A model generated the notes under the pieces. That model searched no databases, had not been told where the DNA came from, and was given only the letters and a program-made list of their open reading frames with translations. DNA of 41,460 nt from the NCBI GenBank assembly GCA_903951445.1, contig CAJBBZ010000088.1, positions 1 to 41,460 of the forward strand. Direction: 5' to 3'. This DNA comes from an uncultured beta proteobacterium. GTDB taxonomy: Bacteria; Pseudomonadota; Gammaproteobacteria; Burkholderiales; Burkholderiaceae_C. The translations under genes were made by a program, and so were the position numbers. Position 1 is the stretch's first letter, and the number at the start of each line of letters is the position of its first letter. Below, piece by piece: positions 39,025 through 41,460 of the stretch.

Positions 39025-40209
39025 ATGGCCACAACTGACCCGGCACAGCCTGGCGCACAGCAAACCATGGAGCGCTTGCTGCGCTTGCTGGTGCAAAAAA
39101 ACGGCTCAGACCTGTACATCAGCGCCCATGCGCAGCCCACCATGCGGCTGCACGGCCTGTGTGTGCCCGCCAGTAGCCGTGCGCTGGGGCCGCAGGATCC
39201 GGTGCAATTGCTGGCCGTCTTGATTGGCGAGCAAAGCGCCAAGGCACTGCGCCCACCGCAAACCTTGCAAAGAATGGTCAGCTTGCAAGACAGCGGACGG
39301 CTGCGGGTCAGTGTGTTTTTTCAGCGCGGTGCGCTGGCCTTTTCTGCGCGCTTCCTTCCCGCTACAGTGCCTAGCATCGGCCATGGGCAAGGCCAGTTGT
39401 CGCCGGCCTTGCACGCCCTGGCCAAGTCGTCCAGCGGTCTCGTACTTATCGCCGGTGCCGCCGGTGCTGGCAAGAGCACCACGGCCGCGGCGCTGCTGGA
39501 GTGTCGCAATACCGAAATTTCCGGCCATATATTGGCGCTGGAAGAAAACATCGAGTACCTGCTTGCATCCAAAAAATCGTTGATTAACCAACAGCAAATT
39601 GGCGCAGACATCGCCTCGTGGCACAGCGCCTATGACATGGCGCGCCATTGCGCTGCCGATGTGGTCTACATCAGCGAAATCAATGATGAGTCCAGCGCCA
39701 GTGCAGCCCTGGCCTTGGCCCAAGCGGGCGTCTTGTGCATTGCCACCATGAACGCGGCGACCCCGGCCGATGCACTCATCCGCTTTTTGCGGCATTTCCC
39801 TGAAGGTGAGCGCCGTTGCGTGCAAGGGCAACTGGGTACGGCGCTGCGCGCGGTGGTATTGCAAAAGCTGATGCGCACCAAAGCCGGTCCGCGTGTGGCG
39901 GTGTGTGAAATTCTGGCCCCTTCAGAGCGCATCGCCCAGCTCCTGGACCGTGGCGAATTGAGCGAGCTGCGGGCCATGGATCTGAGCCAACAAGCGGGAT
40001 GCCAATCGCAGGCGCAAGACATGGTGCGCCTGCAAAACAATGGCCTCAACTTTGAAGACGCCGTGCCCGAGGCCGCGCCCAACACAAGCACCACGGCATG
40101 GGGAAATACCAACTTTGCAGAAATCGGCGACAGTTCGCGCGCCGCGGTGCTCGGCCAGAGTCCTGCTGGCGCCGCCAGTTCCCCCATCACCCTCTCCCTC
40201 AAATCTTGA
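39025..40209 (+). CDS. Degenerate PilT/PilU-type pilus ATPase paralogue
   Basis: A 394-residue member of the PilT/PilU retraction ATPase family. The N-terminal domain starts [20 protein letters not shown]. Walker A is intact: [10 protein letters not shown] (144-153). Other motifs are changed. The Asp box (usually EDPIE) reads EENIE (173-177). Walker B keeps E218 in [11 protein letters not shown]. The His box (usually TLHANN) reads TMNAAT, with N243 replacing the histidine. The last 65 residues are a low-complexity tail. PilT and PilU normally sit together in pilus loci. This one is alone between dapD and dapE and overlaps dapE by TGATG. It may be an accessory subunit that hydrolyses ATP weakly or not at all. 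Confidence 0.85.
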   Translation: MATTDPAQPGAQQTMERLLRLLVQKNGSDLYISAHAQPTMRLHGLCVPASSRALGPQDPVQLLAVLIGEQSAKALRPPQTLQRMVSLQDSGRLRVSVFFQRGALAFSARFLPATVPSIGHGQGQLSPALHALAKSSSGLVLIAGAAGAGKSTTAAALLECRNTEISGHILALEENIEYLLASKKSLINQQQIGADIASWHSAYDMARHCAADVVYISEINDESSASAALALAQAGVLCIATMNAATPADALIRFLRHFPEGERRCVQGQLGTALRAVVLQKLMRTKAGPRVAVCEILAPSERIAQLLDRGELSELRAMDLSQQAGCQSQAQDMVRLQNNGLNFEDAVPEAAPNTSTTAWGNTNFAEIGDSSRAAVLGQSPAGAASSPITLSLKS

Positions 40210-41393
40210 TGCCTTCGCGCGACACCCATGCCACCTTGCGGCTGACCGAGCAATTGCTCAGCATGCCCTCACCCACGCCTTCCGACGGCGGATGCCAGAC
40301 CTTGATGGCAGCGCGTCTGGCGCCGCTAGGCTTTGTGTGCGAAACCATAGAGAGCGGGCCTGCCGATTTCCGCGTCACCAATTTATGGGCTAAGCGTGCG
40401 GCCAACCACAGCGCGGCCAAAGCACCCAAGACCTTGGTGTTTGCGGGCCACACCGATGTGGTGCCCACCGGACCCTTGGCGCATTGGGACAGCCCGCCCT
40501 TTAGCCCCAGCCACCGCGACGGCAAGCTCTATGGCCGGGGCGCCAGCGATATGAAAACCTCGCTGGCGGCGTTTGTGGTGGCGATTGAAGAATTTGTAGC
40601 GCAGCAGCCCGATGCCGCGCTCAACATTGCCTTGCTAATTACCAGCGACGAAGAAGGCCCGGCAGTCGATGGCACGGTGGTGGTCTGCCAGCAACTGCAA
40701 GCGCGCGGCGAGGTGCTGGACTACTGCATCGTGGGGGAGCCCACCTCGGTGGAGCGCACCGGCGACATGATCAAAAACGGCCGGCGCGGCACCATGAGCG
40801 GCAAGCTGACGGTGCATGGCGTGCAAGGCCATATCGCGTATCCACAATTGGCCGACAACCCTATCCACCGACTGGCACCCGCGCTGGCCGAATTAGTTGG
40901 TGTGCGCTGGGACGAAGGCAATGCCTTTTTTCAGCCGACGAGCTGGCAGGTGAGCAATATCCACGGCGGCACCGGCGCTAGCAATGTGATTCCCGGCCAG
41001 GTGGTGGTGGATTTCAACTTCCGCTTTTGTACCGAGTCCAGCCCCGAATCCCTGCAACAGCGCCTGTGCGCGGTGCTCAATCGCCATAGCCTGGAATACG
41101 ACGTGGCCTGGACGATTGGCGGCCTGCCCTTTCTGACCACGCCGGGCGCTTTGGTAGAAGCGGTGACGCAAGCGATTAAAGACGAAACCGGGATTGACAC
41201 CCAGCTATCGACCACCGGCGGCACCAGTGACGGGCGCTTTATTGCGCAAATCTGCCCGCAAGTGGTTGAACTGGGTCCGCCCAATGCCACCATCCACAAA
41301 ATCAATGAGCATGTGGCGCTGGCCGACATTGGGCCGCTGAAAAATATTTACCGTCGGGTACTGGAGCGCCTGCACGCGCTGGCGCTGGCATGA
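40209..41393 (+). CDS. dapE: Succinyl-diaminopimelate desuccinylase
   Basis: Zinc-dependent M20-family amidohydrolase that releases succinate to give LL-diaminopimelate. It has 394 residues. Metal ligands and catalytic residues: H81 and D83 ([12 protein letters not shown]), bridging D114 ([10 protein letters not shown]), E148 and E149 ([12 protein letters not shown]), E177-region GEPTS, and a C-terminal histidine (H363) in IHKINEHV. The start ATG 40209-40211 overlaps the PilU-like stop (TGATG). The frame is open upstream to 40098, but that lies inside the previous gene. prmB begins within its stop codon (ATGA). Confidence 0.97.
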   Translation: MPSRDTHATLRLTEQLLSMPSPTPSDGGCQTLMAARLAPLGFVCETIESGPADFRVTNLWAKRAANHSAAKAPKTLVFAGHTDVVPTGPLAHWDSPPFSPSHRDGKLYGRGASDMKTSLAAFVVAIEEFVAQQPDAALNIALLITSDEEGPAVDGTVVVCQQLQARGEVLDYCIVGEPTSVERTGDMIKNGRRGTMSGKLTVHGVQGHIAYPQLADNPIHRLAPALAELVGVRWDEGNAFFQPTSWQVSNIHGGTGASNVIPGQVVVDFNFRFCTESSPESLQQRLCAVLNRHSLEYDVAWTIGGLPFLTTPGALVEAVTQAIKDETGIDTQLSTTGGTSDGRFIAQICPQVVELGPPNATIHKINEHVALADIGPLKNIYRRVLERLHALALA

Positions 41394-41460
41394 CGCTGCG
41401 CGAACTGGTCGAACAATCCGCCCGCCAACTCCAAGCCGCCTCAGTCGCTTTCGGCCACGG
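41390..41460 (+). CDS. prmB: PrmB-like 50S L3 glutamine methyltransferase, N-terminus only
   Basis: Only 23 codons are inside the window, beginning [20 protein letters not shown] and then FGHG. This matches the N-terminal helix and FGHG motif of PrmB, which methylates a glutamine of ribosomal protein L3. The ATG overlaps the dapE stop (ATGA at 41390-41393), so it is translationally coupled. The call rests on a short stretch and on its usual place after dapE in this group. Confidence 0.75.
   Translation, partial: MTLRELVEQSARQLQAASVAFGH

Noticed and set aside
37784-39058. A 424-codon open frame on the minus strand opposite dapC and dapD
   Set aside because: It lies fully antisense to two well-recognised enzymes and is rich in His, Ala and Arg, as expected from reading GC-rich codons backwards. 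No family resemblance and no ribosome site.

Overview
The window looks like core chromosome from a betaproteobacterium of the order Burkholderiales, most likely family Comamonadaceae (Rhodoferax/Polaromonas-like). This rests on recognised gene blocks: ilvI-ilvH; an ECF sigma factor with DUF3619 and DUF3106 genes; nadE-glnB; dnaX-ybaB-recR; smc-zipA-ligA; and dapC-dapD-(PilT/PilU-like)-dapE-prmB. Coding density is high, many genes overlap by 1-4 nt, and several use GTG or TTG starts. I saw no rRNA, tRNA, CRISPR array, prophage or insertion sequence. The genus is an inference from gene order and protein similarity, not from a marker gene.

Layout. 1-2323 (minus): acetolactate synthase small subunit (cut by the window edge) and large subunit. 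2615-4911 (plus): ECF sigma factor, a one-helix DUF3619 protein that may be its anti-sigma factor, a secreted DUF3106 protein and an RDD membrane protein. 4934-7003 (minus): glnB (PII) and glutamine-dependent nadE. 7077-8267: a COG3146/DUF482 acyltransferase-like protein. 8334-11185: soluble pyrophosphatase divergent from a K+-independent proton-pumping pyrophosphatase, followed by two hairpins, the second a strong terminator. 11341-13332: a NarL-type response regulator convergent with a cytosolic histidine kinase that has a degenerate receiver domain. 13481-15955: moaA and moeA. 15957-17332 (minus): SAM methyltransferase and rnhA. 17494-18945: mltD-like lytic transglycosylase. 19094-19510: MAPEG protein.

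19614-23428 (minus): a chalcone-isomerase-like secreted protein, then dnaX, ybaB and recR. 23780-27588 is the most accessory-looking part: a 4-hydroxybutyryl-CoA dehydratase-like flavoprotein lacking two of the four iron-sulfur ligands, convergent with two tandem divergent crotonases, one carrying histone-like lysine-rich tails at both ends. A MITE-like inverted repeat lies between them. 27738-36858 (minus) holds, in transcription order, an orphan HPt protein, smc, zipA, ligA, def, a YfcG-like glutathione transferase and a secreted putative metalloprotease. 36949-41460 (plus) is a lysine/diaminopimelate operon with a degenerate PilT/PilU-type ATPase inserted, ending in the start of prmB.

The most striking signal is inside dnaX. 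A run of nine A on the coding strand (21508-21516) is followed after 6 nt by a perfect 10-bp stem-loop, and both alternative frames reach a stop within seven codons. This predicts a programmed frameshift or transcriptional slippage giving a short gamma subunit of about 383-388 residues beside the 674-residue tau. Other points of interest are the altered AbfD-like enzyme and its crotonase neighbours, the PilU-like ATPase that has lost its His box, and PII encoded next to NadE.
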